This document shows positions 35,949-46,068 of a stretch of 64,000 bases of DNA, in pieces (positions within the stretch are counted from its first letter, which is position 1; each line of letters starts with the position of its first letter). The DNA comes from Bacillus subtilis (GTDB lineage Bacteria > Pseudomonadota > Alphaproteobacteria > Rhizobiales > Rhizobiaceae): the NCBI GenBank assembly GCA_021733665.1, contig JAHREI010000003.1, positions 310,001 through 374,000 of the forward strand. Direction: 5' to 3'. Below the pieces are notes generated by a model. It made no database searches, was not told the origin of the DNA, and worked only from the letters and a program-made list of their open reading frames with translations. Position numbers and translations under genes: made by a program.

Positions 35949-37091
35949 ATGCAGGCGCCGCTGGAAGGCATTAAAGTTGTTGAACTGGCACGTATTCTTG
36001 CAGGGCCGTGGATCGGCCAGACATTGGCGGATCTCGGTGCCGATGTCATTAAGGTAGAAAGCCCTGAGGGCGATGATACCCGCCAATGGGGGCCGCCATA
36101 TATTGATGACGGCGCAGAACAATCTGCCGCCTATTATCATGCCTGCAATCGTGGCAAGCGCTCGATCACCTGCGATTTTCGTGAAGATGCAGGGCGTGAA
36201 ACCGTTATCAAACTCATCAAAGACGCCGATATCGTTATCGAGAATTTCAAGCTCGGCGGTTTGAAGAAATACGGCCTTGATTATGAAACTCTCAAAGCGA
36301 TCAATCCGCGTCTGATCTATTGTTCCGTCACCGGTTTCGGCCATGACGGGCCTTATGCAGCCCGCGCCGGTTATGATTTCATGATTCAGGGCATGAGCGG
36401 CATCATGGATATTACCGGCGATCCAAAGGGCGAGCCGCAGAAAATCGGTGTAGCACTGGTTGATATTATCACCGGTCTTTACGGCGTTATCGGTATCCAG
36501 TCCGCACTGTTACATCGCCAAGCAACGGGCCTCGGTCAGCATATTGATATGTCGCTGTTTGATTGCATGACCGGCGTTCTGGCCAATCAGGCCATGAATT
36601 TCCTTGCCTCCGGCGTTGCACCAAAACGCCTTGGTAATGCCCATCCGAATATCGCGCCCTATCAGACATTACCGGTGAAAGACGGCTATTTCATTATTGC
36701 CTGCGGTAATGACGGGCAATTTGCCAAGCTCGCCGGTGTCCTTGGCCTGCCTGAGCTGGCAGAGGACGAGAAATTCCGCACCAATGCCGCGCGTGTTCGC
36801 AATCGTGATGAGCTGACAGCATTACTGGAAGCAAAGACCAGTCTTTGGCTGCGGGATGATCTGTTAGCGACATTGGAAAAAATTGCAGTTCCGGCAGGAC
36901 CGATCAATACGATTGCTGATGTGTTCAGCGATCCGCAATTTATTGCCCGCCAGATGCGTGTGGATAATCAGGGGGTTCCGGGATTACGCACGCCGCTGAA
37001 ATTCTCCAATACAAAGCTTAAAACAGATCTGCGCTCGCCGCGTTTAGGTGAGCATACAGAGGAAATTCTGGCGGAATTAAACGCAAAATAA
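35949..37091 (+). CDS. class III CoA-transferase (CaiB/BaiF), probable succinyl-CoA:glutarate CoA-transferase
   Basis: A 380-residue family III CoA-transferase. The catalytic aspartate that forms the acyl anhydride is D172 in VALVDIITGLYGV. The N-terminal LEGIKVVELARILAGPWIGQ, NRGKRSITCDFRED near 68-80 and YCSVTGFGHDGPYAARAGYD are standard. Beside gcdH it probably activates glutarate to glutaryl-CoA, as SUGCT does in mitochondria; this is inferred from context. CGGAG precedes the ATG. Confidence 0.88.
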   Translation: MQAPLEGIKVVELARILAGPWIGQTLADLGADVIKVESPEGDDTRQWGPPYIDDGAEQSAAYYHACNRGKRSITCDFREDAGRETVIKLIKDADIVIENFKLGGLKKYGLDYETLKAINPRLIYCSVTGFGHDGPYAARAGYDFMIQGMSGIMDITGDPKGEPQKIGVALVDIITGLYGVIGIQSALLHRQATGLGQHIDMSLFDCMTGVLANQAMNFLASGVAPKRLGNAHPNIAPYQTLPVKDGYFIIACGNDGQFAKLAGVLGLPELAEDEKFRTNAARVRNRDELTALLEAKTSLWLRDDLLATLEKIAVPAGPINTIADVFSDPQFIARQMRVDNQGVPGLRTPLKFSNTKLKTDLRSPRLGEHTEEILAELNAK

Positions 37092-37113
37092 TCCCCTCGA
37101 ATGCCGCATTCAG

Positions 37114-37138
37114 AAGGCCGCTTTCAGCGGCCTTTTTT
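37114..37138 (+). terminator. Rho-independent terminator after the CoA-transferase gene
   Basis: AAGGCCGCT / AGCGGCCTT, 9-bp stem with a 3-base loop and a run of six T, 22 bases after the stop. Confidence 0.92.
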
Positions 37139-37511
37139 ATTGCCCCGTAAAACTGACTCGCAATCCGGCAATTTTCACTGTTTAATCCTGATACCAACCG
37201 TCAAAATAACGGAATTATCAGACACCTTCTTGAGATTTTTTTGCAGGACAATTCCATCATGATAAGCTTAAATACTCAAAGAGGAATAATTTATCTATCC
37301 CATTGAATAGTAATAATTTTCATAATTTGTTTTATTTTTGTTCTGCGCAACATTATTTTAGAAAAACTCATATATTGTTGCAATTTATAACAGTGTTTCT
37401 TTTTGGCATTCTTATTTTCAGACAGACCGCTCAAAGTGAAAAATAAGATGTTTGACTTTAACGTAAAAATTCATACTAGAATCCAGACTGTACTTTAACA
37501 GGGAGGGTTAT
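37139..37511. other. AT-rich promoter region of oppA
   Basis: About 370 bases with no gene. It is strongly A/T-rich and should contain the promoter of the opp operon; the last bases hold the GGGAGGG ribosome site. No riboswitch or small-RNA pattern was recognised. Confidence 0.5.
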
Positions 37512-39104
37512 ATGTATCGCAAAATTTTGCTCGCAGGTGTCTGCGCATTGACACTAACCGGCGCACTTGCAAGCGTCGCTTCTGCCGAAGTGGTTCTGAA
37601 CCGCGGCAATGACACAGATCCGGCAACATTGGATCACCACCGCACATCCACCATTTCTGAACGTAACGTACTGCAAGATCTCTATGAGGGTCTGGTCACA
37701 CAGGACGCCGATGGTGAAGTTATTCCGGGTGCCGCCAAATCATGGGATATTTCCGAAGACGGTCTGGTCTATACATTCCATCTGCGCGATGACGGAAAAT
37801 GGTCCAACGGCGATAAAGTGACCGCTGGCGATTTCCTGTTTACGTTCCGCCGCATTATGGATCCAAAGACTGCAGCCGGCTATGCCAGCATTTTGTTCCC
37901 GATCAAAAATTCCGAAGATGTTGTCGGTGGCAAGAAACCGCTTGAAGAACTCGGCGTAGAAGCCGTTGACGACGCAACACTGAAAATTACCCTCAACACG
38001 CCGACACCATATTTCCTTGAATTGCTGACCCATCAGACCGGTCTGCCAATGAATAAGAAGAGCGTTGAGGAAAACGGTGATAAATTCACAACACCGGGTA
38101 AAATGGTCACCAACGGCGCCTATGAACTGGTAAGCTTTACGCCGAACGACAAAATCGTCATGAAGAAAAACCCGCATTATTATGATGCTGGCAATGTCAA
38201 AATTGACGTCATTAACTGGATTCCGTTTGAAGACCGCGCCAGCTGTATGCGCCGCTTTGAAGCGAAAGAAGTACAGATTTGCTCCGACGTACCGGCTGAA
38301 CAGCTCGGTTATGTTAAAAAGAACCTTGCCAGTGAATTCCGTCTCGCACCTTATCTCGGCTCCTACTATCTGCCGGTTAAAGGCAAAACCGCTGACAGCA
38401 AGCTGAAAGACCCGCGCGTTCGTGAAGCCATTTCCATGGCGATTGACCGCGAATTCATGGCTGAGCAGGTCTGGCAGGGCACTATGCTGCCTGGTTATTC
38501 CGTTGTTCCTCCGGGCATTGCCAATTATGTTGAAGGCGGTGTGAAAGCTGAATATGCCGGTGAAGACATGCTGGAGCGCGAAGACAAGGCTAAAGCCCTG
38601 TTGAAAGAAGCCGGTGTAGAGCCAAATACACTGTCCATTGAGCTGCTTTATAACACTTCGGAAAACAACAAGAATACAATGGCAGCTATTGCTGACATGC
38701 TGAGCAATATCGGCATTAAAGCCACACTGAACGAAACCGAAGGTGCCACATATTTCAACTTCCTGCGTGAAGACGGGCCGTTTGATATCGCCCGCGCAGG
38801 CTGGATCGGTGATTATAACGATCCGCAGAACTTCCTGTTCCTGTCAGAAAGCAATGTCAGCTTTAACTATTCCAAGTGGAAGAACAAAGATTACGACGCT
38901 CTGATGGCTAAAGCGGCTGTCACCACCGATCTGAAGGAACGCGCCAATATTCTGGCCGATGCGGAACGTCTGTTGCTTAAAGAAACAGCCGTTATTCCGT
39001 TGCTTTACTACTCCTCACGTGCTCTGGTTTCAGAGAAGGTTGAGGGCTGGAATGACAACCTGCTGGATACTCATAAAACCCGCTGGCTGTCACTGAAACA
39101 GTAA
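37512..39104 (+). CDS. oppA: oligopeptide ABC transporter substrate-binding protein
   Basis: A 530-residue periplasmic receptor of SBP family 5, OppA type. The signal peptide ends after VASA near residue 25; the mature protein begins EVVLNRGNDTDPATLDHHRT. Signs are LRDDGKWSNGDKVTAGDFLFTFRRIMDP near 94-121, GAYELVSFTPNDKIVMKKNPHYYDA near 200 and DIARAGWIGDYNDPQNFL near 424, like E. coli OppA. A strong GGGAGGG precedes the ATG. It heads oppABC-DF; the 110-base gap to oppB has a small GC-poor hairpin (GGCTGCAT...ATGCAGCC) that may lower downstream expression. Confidence 0.93.
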   Translation: MYRKILLAGVCALTLTGALASVASAEVVLNRGNDTDPATLDHHRTSTISERNVLQDLYEGLVTQDADGEVIPGAAKSWDISEDGLVYTFHLRDDGKWSNGDKVTAGDFLFTFRRIMDPKTAAGYASILFPIKNSEDVVGGKKPLEELGVEAVDDATLKITLNTPTPYFLELLTHQTGLPMNKKSVEENGDKFTTPGKMVTNGAYELVSFTPNDKIVMKKNPHYYDAGNVKIDVINWIPFEDRASCMRRFEAKEVQICSDVPAEQLGYVKKNLASEFRLAPYLGSYYLPVKGKTADSKLKDPRVREAISMAIDREFMAEQVWQGTMLPGYSVVPPGIANYVEGGVKAEYAGEDMLEREDKAKALLKEAGVEPNTLSIELLYNTSENNKNTMAAIADMLSNIGIKATLNETEGATYFNFLREDGPFDIARAGWIGDYNDPQNFLFLSESNVSFNYSKWKNKDYDALMAKAAVTTDLKERANILADAERLLLKETAVIPLLYYSSRALVSEKVEGWNDNLLDTHKTRWLSLKQ

Positions 39105-39214
39105 GTATTTTTACTGGCAGGCTGCATATTCACCTATGCAGCCTGTTGCATATCAAGCGATTTTAACTTTGCCGCAGCCATTGTTTTTATGAAGGCTGCA
39201 GTCAGGAAAATTAT

Positions 39215-40138
39215 ATGTTGAGCTATACGCTACGGCGGCTGGCCAGCGCGATCCCGACGATATTTATTATCATCACGCTGACCTTTTTCATGATCCGGCT
39301 TGTTCCGGGCGGCCCGTTTGATCTTGAGCGCCCGATTGATCCGCTGATCCTCGAAAACCTGAAAAAAGCCTATAATATGGATGCGCCTTTATGGCAGCAA
39401 TATCTGATTTATTTAGGCAATCTGCTCAAAGGCGATCTGGGGCCAAGCTTTGCCCGCCGTGACTTTACGGTCAATGATCTGTTTGCATCAGGTTTACCGG
39501 TTTCCATTCTTCTCGGCAGTCTTGCACTCACACTCGCTGCGGTACTCGGCACTCTGCTCGGTGCGCTTGCAGCGCTGCGTCAGAATTCATGGCTCGATTA
39601 TACGATTGTTGCTGTGGCAACATTCGGCATTACCACACCGAATTTTGTTGTAGCTCCGCTGCTCAGCCTGTTCTTCGGTGTTATTCTCGGCTGGGTGCCT
39701 GCCGGTGGCTGGTCATCAGCCAATATGCTGTATTGGATATTGCCGATTACCACACTGGCACTGCCGCAGGTCGCAGTGATTGCCCGTCTCGTCCGTGGCT
39801 CAACTATTGAAGCTTTACGTGCCAACCATGTGCGCACAGCCCGTGCCTATGGTCTGCCTGCCCGTATTGTTGTAGGTGTTCACGCATTGCGTGCCGCTTT
39901 GCTTCCCGCTGTTTCCTATCTTGGGCCGACAGCAGCGGCTCTGCTCACCGGTTCTGTCGTAGTGGAAACCATTTTCGGTATTCCGGGCATCGGCCGTTAT
40001 TTCGTGCAAGGCGCATTGGGGCGCGATTATACGCTAGTGATGGGCACCGTTGTGGTCATCTCGGTCTTTGTCGTGCTGTTCAACTTAATTGTTGACCTGA
40101 TCTATGCTTATCTTGATCCACGGGTGCGCTATGACTGA
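39215..40138 (+). CDS. oppB: oligopeptide ABC transporter permease OppB
   Basis: A 307-residue inner-membrane permease with six membrane segments. It begins MLSYTLRRLASAIPTIFIII and ends in YLDPRVRYD, as OppB does. The EAA loop is RTARAYGLPARIVVGVHALR near 207-226, followed by VVETIFGIPGIGRYFVQGAL. AGGA precedes the ATG. Its last codons overlap oppC by 8 bases. Confidence 0.95.
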   Translation: MLSYTLRRLASAIPTIFIIITLTFFMIRLVPGGPFDLERPIDPLILENLKKAYNMDAPLWQQYLIYLGNLLKGDLGPSFARRDFTVNDLFASGLPVSILLGSLALTLAAVLGTLLGALAALRQNSWLDYTIVAVATFGITTPNFVVAPLLSLFFGVILGWVPAGGWSSANMLYWILPITTLALPQVAVIARLVRGSTIEALRANHVRTARAYGLPARIVVGVHALRAALLPAVSYLGPTAAALLTGSVVVETIFGIPGIGRYFVQGALGRDYTLVMGTVVVISVFVVLFNLIVDLIYAYLDPRVRYD

Positions 40139-41282
40139 TATTTCAACCAATTTGCCGTCTCACGGCGCACCGGAAGGTAACGCAGCTGTTGCCGGACGAT
40201 CACTCTGGCAGGATGCATGGATCCGTCTGCGTCGCAACCGCGCAGCGGTAGCGAGTGCGGTTGTGCTGATTATTCTGTCTCTGGTCGGGATTTTCGGGCC
40301 GATGATCAGCCCGCATCCGTATGAGAAAATTTATCCGCAGTTCGTACGCGTAGCACCAAGCCTTGAAGCTTACCCGCGTGCGGATACCATTATTCCCGGC
40401 CTTGAGCGGGAAATGGCGCGCGCCCGTCTTAAAGGTGGAGAACCGGAACTATCCGGTTCAAAGCTTACGGTTGATGTCACATCAAGCGCAGGTCGCGAGC
40501 TGGATGAACGTCTGCTGCGTTATTTCGAGCGCTCTGATCTGTTCAGCAACCCGAAAATTGAACTGGCCGCAGATAAACTGAGCGGCAAACTCTCACTCGA
40601 TGTGACACGGAATTATTTCTTCTTCGGCACCGATAATCTCGGCCGCGATATGATGACCCGTACCTTTATCGGGGTGCGTATTTCTCTCGCGATCGGCCTG
40701 CTGGCTTCCGTGATGGCACTGGTGCTCGGCGTCGGCTATGGCGCGATTTCCGGTTATCTCGGCGGTCGTGCTGACAATATCATGATGCGTATTGTCGATA
40801 TTCTCTATTCCTTACCATTCATCTTCTTCGTCATTTTGATGCTGGTGTTTTTCGGGCGGTCGATCATCATTATTTTCATTGCCATCGGGGCAACGGAATG
40901 GCTGGATATGGCCCGTATTGTGCGTGGTCAGACCCTCAGTCTCAAACGACAGGAATTTGTACAGGCGGCAGAAGCGCTTGGAGCTACGCGGCGGGGCATT
41001 ATCACCCGTCATATCATTCCGAATGCTCTGGGGCCAGTGATTGTTTTCGTTACCCTGCTGGTGCCGAAAGCCATTCTGCTGGAAAGTCTGCTGTCCTTCC
41101 TCGGTCTTGGTGTTCAGGACCCAATGACATCGCTTGGCCTGCTGATCTCTGAAGGGGCGCAGAATATGCGTGGTGCTTCATGGCAGCTGATTTTCCCTGC
41201 GGTCACCCTGACACTCATTCTTTTTGCGCTGAACTTCCTGGGCGACGGCCTGCGTGACAGCCTTGATCCAAAGGACCGTTAA
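40131..41282 (+). CDS. oppC: oligopeptide ABC transporter permease OppC
   Basis: A 383-residue permease with the N-terminal OppC extension (SLWQDAWIRLRRNRAAVASAV) and a large periplasmic segment between the first two helices (residues about 60-165), longer than in E. coli OppC. The EAA loop is VQAAEALGATRRGIITRHII. ATG 40131 is chosen because it sits inside the end of oppB and gives the normal N-terminus; an earlier in-frame start at 40104 would overlap oppB more. The ATPase gene follows directly. Confidence 0.93.
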   Translation: MTDISTNLPSHGAPEGNAAVAGRSLWQDAWIRLRRNRAAVASAVVLIILSLVGIFGPMISPHPYEKIYPQFVRVAPSLEAYPRADTIIPGLEREMARARLKGGEPELSGSKLTVDVTSSAGRELDERLLRYFERSDLFSNPKIELAADKLSGKLSLDVTRNYFFFGTDNLGRDMMTRTFIGVRISLAIGLLASVMALVLGVGYGAISGYLGGRADNIMMRIVDILYSLPFIFFVILMLVFFGRSIIIIFIAIGATEWLDMARIVRGQTLSLKRQEFVQAAEALGATRRGIITRHIIPNALGPVIVFVTLLVPKAILLESLLSFLGLGVQDPMTSLGLLISEGAQNMRGASWQLIFPAVTLTLILFALNFLGDGLRDSLDPKDR

Positions 41283-41283
41283 G

Positions 41284-42885
41284 ATGGCAGAAACAGTACT
41301 CTCTGTACGCGATCTGCGCGTGACATTTGAAACCAATGACGGGCCGGTTCATGCGGTGCGCGGCATTAATCTGGATGTGAAATCCGGTGAAACCGTTGCC
41401 ATCGTCGGGGAATCCGGCTCCGGCAAAAGCCAGACCACCATGGCGATCATGGGCTTGCTATCCTCAAATGGAAAAGCAACCGGTCAGGCGCTCTATCGTG
41501 GTCAGGATCTGGTCGGCATGTCCGACAAAGAGCTGAATAAAATCCGTGGTGCCAAAATCACCATGATTTTTCAGGAGCCGATGACTTCGCTTGATCCGCT
41601 GTATAAAATCGGCGACCAGCTGGCAGAACCTTTGCGCTTCCATCGCGGCATGAGCAAAGCACAGGCACGTCCGCGCATTCTGGAATTGCTGAAACTGGTC
41701 GGGATTCCGGAACCCGAACGTCGGATCGACAGCTATCCTTATGAACTATCCGGTGGCCAGCGCCAGCGCGTGATGATTGCCATGGCACTGGCGAATGATC
41801 CGGATATTCTGATTGCGGATGAGCCAACCACCGCTCTGGATGTGACCATTCAGGCGCAAATTCTGGAACTGCTGGCCGATTTGCAGAAGCGCCTCGGTAT
41901 GGCCATCGTTTTCATCACTCATGATTTAGGGATTGTGAAGCGCTTTGCCGATCAGGTTTGCGTCATGCGTTCCGGTGAAGTGGTAGAAAGCGGCACAACG
42001 GAGAAGATTTTCTCTGCGCCCGAACATGCCTATACCAAAATGCTGCTGGATGCAGAGCCGGAAGGCACCAAAGCTGCGCCGCCGGAAACAGCCCCCTTGC
42101 TGATTGAAGCAGACGATGTCTCTGTCTCTTTCAATCTGGCAAAAGGCTGGCTGAAACCGCAAACCGTTCTGCGGGCTGTGGATGGCATTTCGCTCAACCT
42201 TAAACAGGGGCAGACCATCGGCATTGTGGGTGAATCCGGCTCCGGAAAATCCACACTCGGCCGTGCTATTCTGCGCCTGCTTAAATCTGAGGGGCGTATT
42301 GCTTATCTCGGCCAAAAATTGCCGACAGACCCGCAGGAAATGCGCCCTAAACGGCGTGAGTTACAGTTGGTGTTTCAGGATCCGTTTGGTTCACTCAGCC
42401 CGCGTATGACAGTAGGGCGGATTATCACCGAAGGGCTGCTAATCCACGAGCCGGAACTTTCAGCCAAAGAGCGAGATCAGCGTGCCGGTGAAGCACTGAA
42501 AGAGGTTGGTCTTGAGCCTTCAATGCGCAACCGCTATCCGCATGAATTCTCCGGCGGTCAGCGTCAGCGTATCGCGATTGCCCGCACCATGATCCTGAAA
42601 CCGAAAGTCATTGTACTGGACGAGCCGACCAGTGCACTTGACCGCTCAGTGCAAAAACAAGTTGTCACTTTGCTGCGTGATCTGCAGGAAAAATACGGCC
42701 TGTCCTATCTGTTCATCAGCCATGATCTGGCAGTTGTGCGCGCCCTTTCCGACTATATTCTGGTGATGAAAACCGGAAAGGTGGTTGAAGAAGGTCAGAC
42801 CGAACAGATTTTTGATGCACCGCGTGAGGATTACACCAAAGCGCTGATGCAGGCCTCAATGAGTGAAAAGCGCTTCGGAGCGTAA
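41284..42885 (+). CDS. oligopeptide ABC transporter double ATP-binding protein, OppD-OppF fusion
   Basis: A 533-residue double ATPase. Domain 1: Walker A GESGSGKS at 42-49, LSGGQRQR signature, [12 protein letters not shown]. Domain 2: Walker [10 protein letters not shown] at 316-324, [20 protein letters not shown]. Each half ends with the peptide-transporter tail ([20 protein letters not shown]). ATG 41284 is one base after the oppC stop with AAAGGA upstream; an in-frame ATG at 41254 would lie inside oppC. It completes the importer together with oppABC. Similar in design to the fused ATPase at 3184-4953, but not a recent copy. Confidence 0.93.
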   Translation: MAETVLSVRDLRVTFETNDGPVHAVRGINLDVKSGETVAIVGESGSGKSQTTMAIMGLLSSNGKATGQALYRGQDLVGMSDKELNKIRGAKITMIFQEPMTSLDPLYKIGDQLAEPLRFHRGMSKAQARPRILELLKLVGIPEPERRIDSYPYELSGGQRQRVMIAMALANDPDILIADEPTTALDVTIQAQILELLADLQKRLGMAIVFITHDLGIVKRFADQVCVMRSGEVVESGTTEKIFSAPEHAYTKMLLDAEPEGTKAAPPETAPLLIEADDVSVSFNLAKGWLKPQTVLRAVDGISLNLKQGQTIGIVGESGSGKSTLGRAILRLLKSEGRIAYLGQKLPTDPQEMRPKRRELQLVFQDPFGSLSPRMTVGRIITEGLLIHEPELSAKERDQRAGEALKEVGLEPSMRNRYPHEFSGGQRQRIAIARTMILKPKVIVLDEPTSALDRSVQKQVVTLLRDLQEKYGLSYLFISHDLAVVRALSDYILVMKTGKVVEEGQTEQIFDAPREDYTKALMQASMSEKRFGA

Positions 42886-42892
42886 AACATTA

Positions 42893-42920
42893 AAGGCCGG
42901 AGTTAAAGCTCCGGCCTTTT
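42893..42920. terminator. bidirectional terminator after the opp operon
   Basis: AAGGCCGGAG / CTCCGGCCTT, 10-bp stem with a 6-base loop and T on both outer sides, lying between the opp operon and the convergent FAD dehydrogenase gene. Confidence 0.9.
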
Positions 42921-42925
42921 CCATT

Positions 42926-44317
42926 TCAGTCCAGAACTTTACCCGGATTGAGAATATTATGTGGATCAAGCGCCGCTTTCAGTGTCTTCAAAACCAGCAA
43001 TTCGGCAGCGCTGCGGCTGTAATGCAGCCAGGGTTTTTTATGCAAACCGATACCATGTTCAGCTGAAACCGAACCTTTGAATGAGCGAATAATGTCATAG
43101 ACAATATCCTCAATAATCCGCTCTTGAGGCTCAAAATCCGTATATTTCGTGACATCGATATGGAAATTACAATCACCGACATGGCCGAAGAACAGGCTCT
43201 GAACGCCGGGATAACGCTCTTCTAAAGCTGCCTGAATGGCATCAACCGCTGCGCCAATCTGCGTTTGTGGTACAGAGACGTCAAAGCCGATACACGGGCC
43301 TTCATGGGTCATGATTTCCGCAATGGCATCGCGCATTGTCCAGAACTCTTCTGCCTCGCGATGGGATTGCGCAATGGCAGCATCGGCAATCCAGCCTTCT
43401 TCCAGTGCGTGTTCCAACACAGACTGGAAGAGTTCGGCCTCGGTATCAGGCTCGGCGCCCTGCATATCCATCAACACATAAAGCGGGTAGCCCTGCTCCA
43501 GCGGTGCGCGGGCATATTTTGCAGCGGTTTTATAATAATCGCCCCACATCGCTTCGAAAGCCGTGACGCGACCGGAAAGACGCTTCTGGGTATAATTCAA
43601 CAAGTTGAGTGCATTATCAAAATTCTCAAGTGCAACAACCGCGGCATTGGCGCCGCCAACACCCGGACGCAGACGTAATACTGCACGGGTCACAACGCCC
43701 ATTGTCCCTTCCGCGCCGATGAATAAATGTTTCATGTCCAGTGCGGCATTGTTCTTCGGCATTTCATTCATCATGCTGAGAATTGTGCCATCCGCCAGCA
43801 CTGCTTCAAGACCCAGCACCAGATCACGCGTCATACCGTAACGGATCACACGATTGCCGCCCGCATTGGTGGAAATATTACCGCCGATCTGGCAGGAGCC
43901 ACGCGCGCCCAGATCCAGTGCAAAATTCATACCTGCATTGCGCGCCGCTTCCTGAATAGTTTGCAGGATGGCACCGGCTTCAACAATCATTGTTCCCGCT
44001 TGAGCGTTAATTGCTTCAATACGGTTCATATTTCGCAGTGACAGCAATACACAACCTTCTACCGGTACCGCACCACCAGCCAGACCGGTTCGTCCACCTT
44101 GCGGGACAACGGCAATACGATACTCGTTACACAGCTTCAAAACATTGGAAACCGTCTGCGTATCACGCGGTGAAACCAGAGCCAGCGGTGTGCCGCCCTT
44201 CTCATCACTCCAGTCTTTCAGGTATGAAACGTCAATATTTTCACCGGTTTGAATATCTTTCCCGAGAAGTTCCGATAGTTCTTCCAGCACAGCAAGCCGT
44301 ACAGCAGCATCTTGCAT
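42926..44317 (-). CDS. FAD-linked 2-hydroxyacid dehydrogenase (GlcD/D-lactate/D-2-hydroxyglutarate type)
   Basis: A 463-residue flavoenzyme of the VAO/PCMH family. The FAD domain shows VSPRDTQTVSNVLKLC, VVPQGGRTGLAGGAVP and GGNISTNAGGNRVIRYGMTRD; the C-terminal domain shows FGHVGDCNFHIDV, SVSAEHGIGLHKK and LDPHNILNPGKVLD, including the metal-binding His residues. Such enzymes oxidise D-lactate, glycolate or D-2-hydroxyglutarate to the keto acid. The start at 44317 follows AAGGGGA; an in-frame ATG at 44383 would add 22 residues before the domain with no better ribosome site. It stands alone, so the substrate is open. Confidence 0.88.
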   Translation of the reverse strand: MQDAAVRLAVLEELSELLGKDIQTGENIDVSYLKDWSDEKGGTPLALVSPRDTQTVSNVLKLCNEYRIAVVPQGGRTGLAGGAVPVEGCVLLSLRNMNRIEAINAQAGTMIVEAGAILQTIQEAARNAGMNFALDLGARGSCQIGGNISTNAGGNRVIRYGMTRDLVLGLEAVLADGTILSMMNEMPKNNAALDMKHLFIGAEGTMGVVTRAVLRLRPGVGGANAAVVALENFDNALNLLNYTQKRLSGRVTAFEAMWGDYYKTAAKYARAPLEQGYPLYVLMDMQGAEPDTEAELFQSVLEHALEEGWIADAAIAQSHREAEEFWTMRDAIAEIMTHEGPCIGFDVSVPQTQIGAAVDAIQAALEERYPGVQSLFFGHVGDCNFHIDVTKYTDFEPQERIIEDIVYDIIRSFKGSVSAEHGIGLHKKPWLHYSRSAAELLVLKTLKAALDPHNILNPGKVLD

Positions 44318-44485
44318 TTTATTCCCCTTAATTGCTGGGATTATCTTTATTGGAATTGTCGCTGATTTGTTATAGGGATTCATTAAAATTATTACGCATC
44401 AGGTCGTTCTGTTTTTAAATAGGTTCGGCAGCAATCATTCTGCGGTCAAAATTAATATTGTCCGTCCTTTTTATTGAGGTTTCTC

Positions 44486-46000
44486 ATGCCATTGAATATG
44501 TCCCGCTCAGCTCTGGTAAAAACTTTTGCTCTCACCGCTGTTATTGCACCTTTATGGGCCGGTACAGCACTGGCATGGACCGGTGATGATGTTGCAAAAC
44601 GCCTGCAAGCTTTGCTCAAAGAGCAAATGGTCGAGCTGACATTTTCCAAGGCCGAGACCAATGGTTCCAATGTAATCTTGCATGATGCAAAAGCGCAGAT
44701 TGCTCTGCCAAAACCTGCGCCTGATGAAACAGAAGAAGCGGAGCAGGATGATAAGGATAATGCTCCGGTTAATCTCGGAACGATTACCCTGAGCAATATT
44801 TCAGATGCCGCAGATGATGTTTATCTCATCGAAAAGGCATCTTTTGATGATGTCAAAATTGTTGAAGATAACAGTGTTTTCGCGACATCAGATATCCGCT
44901 TTAATAATGTCAGACTGACCAAAGATCCGAAAACTGATCTGATTGGTCGTCTGCAATATGCCGAAAGCTTCCAGATTGGTGCCATCAGTGTCACAGTTCA
45001 AAGTAAGCCGGTTTTTGAACTGAAAGGCGTGCATTTCGCGCAAGAGCCTTTCAGCAAAGAAAAAGCCAGCAATTACAGCTGGGGCATTGAAGCGCTCAAT
45101 ATCGATCTGGGGGAAGTAGACCGCATTGATCAGGAGAAGAAAAAGCAACGTGCGGCTGAGCTAGAGGAATCTGTAAAAGAAGCCGCGAAAGCGGCAGAAG
45201 AAGCAGCGGAGGAAGCTGCTACAAGTGCGGACGCCACAACCGAAACGACTGAACCAGCAACCGCTGATGCAGCACCTGCAGATAAGGCCGGTGTCACAGC
45301 TGACGCCGATGGCAACACGGATATCGCAACAGATGATACAGATGAGATGGCTGAAGACAGCGATCTCGGTGAAGATCTGGCTGAAACCTCCGGCGACATG
45401 GACATGGCAGCAATCCGTGCTCTCGGTTTGGAAAAAATCAATCTGACTATGGATGCCAAAGGCAGCTGGTCACCTTATAGCGGCCAATATACTGTCGACC
45501 AGATGACCGTGAGCGGTAAAAATATCGGGACTTATAACTACAAGCTCACTATGGGCGGTTATAATCTGAAATTTATCAAAGCGGTGCAGGATCTTCTCTC
45601 CAGCGTTATGGAAGAAGGTGGCGATAACACCGCCATGCAGGTTGCGGCTGTAGGTATGTTGCAGAACCTCTCCATCAGCAATATGGAACTGCGCTATGAT
45701 GATGCAAATTTCTTCGGCAAAGTGCTGGATTATCAAGCAAAAAAACGCGACATAACCCGTGAAGAACTCGTGCAGGAAATGAAAGATCAGCTGCAGATCG
45801 GTGTTGATTATTTTGAAAAAGAGCCGGTTGTTGTCGATGCTGCGAAAGCCATGGGCGAATATCTGGACGCACCGAAGTCAATCAGTTTCAAAATCCAGCC
45901 GGAAAATCCGGTAACTTTTGGTATTCTGACTGCGGTGGGTATGGCCGAGCCGAAAAAACTCTGGTCAGTGCTTGGCGTTAAGGTCGAAGCCAATAAATAA
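44486..46000 (+). CDS. exported protein of unknown function
   Basis: I do not recognise this 504-residue protein. It has a clear Sec signal (SRSALVKTFALTAVIAPLWAG, cleavage after ALA near residue 30) and no further membrane segment, so it should be periplasmic. The N-terminal half (31-205) and C-terminal half (about 305-504) look like beta-rich repeats of the same kind of phrase (IEKASFDDVKIVEDNSVFAT; QLTVDQMTVSGKN-like strands). Between them lies a charged low-complexity linker, about residues 212-308, starting with an Ala/Glu/Lys helix (VKEAAKAAEEAAEEAAT) and passing to Ala/Thr/Asp-rich coil. GAGG precedes the ATG at 44486. It is monocistronic with a strong terminator. The composition fits neighbouring genes, so it is not obviously foreign. 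Confidence 0.75.
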   Translation: MPLNMSRSALVKTFALTAVIAPLWAGTALAWTGDDVAKRLQALLKEQMVELTFSKAETNGSNVILHDAKAQIALPKPAPDETEEAEQDDKDNAPVNLGTITLSNISDAADDVYLIEKASFDDVKIVEDNSVFATSDIRFNNVRLTKDPKTDLIGRLQYAESFQIGAISVTVQSKPVFELKGVHFAQEPFSKEKASNYSWGIEALNIDLGEVDRIDQEKKKQRAAELEESVKEAAKAAEEAAEEAATSADATTETTEPATADAAPADKAGVTADADGNTDIATDDTDEMAEDSDLGEDLAETSGDMDMAAIRALGLEKINLTMDAKGSWSPYSGQYTVDQMTVSGKNIGTYNYKLTMGGYNLKFIKAVQDLLSSVMEEGGDNTAMQVAAVGMLQNLSISNMELRYDDANFFGKVLDYQAKKRDITREELVQEMKDQLQIGVDYFEKEPVVVDAAKAMGEYLDAPKSISFKIQPENPVTFGILTAVGMAEPKKLWSVLGVKVEANK

Positions 46001-46004
46001 AACA

Positions 46005-46036
46005 AAAAAGCCTGCATCGTGAGATGCAGGCTTTTT
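46005..46036. terminator. bidirectional terminator between the exported protein and yhaN genes
   Basis: A perfect 14-bp stem (AAAAAGCCTGCATC / GATGCAGGCTTTTT) with a GTGA loop, flanked by A- and T-tracts, between convergent genes. Confidence 0.93.
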
Positions 46037-46068
46037 CTTTATCTTATTATCGATCAAAACTTACCGGA

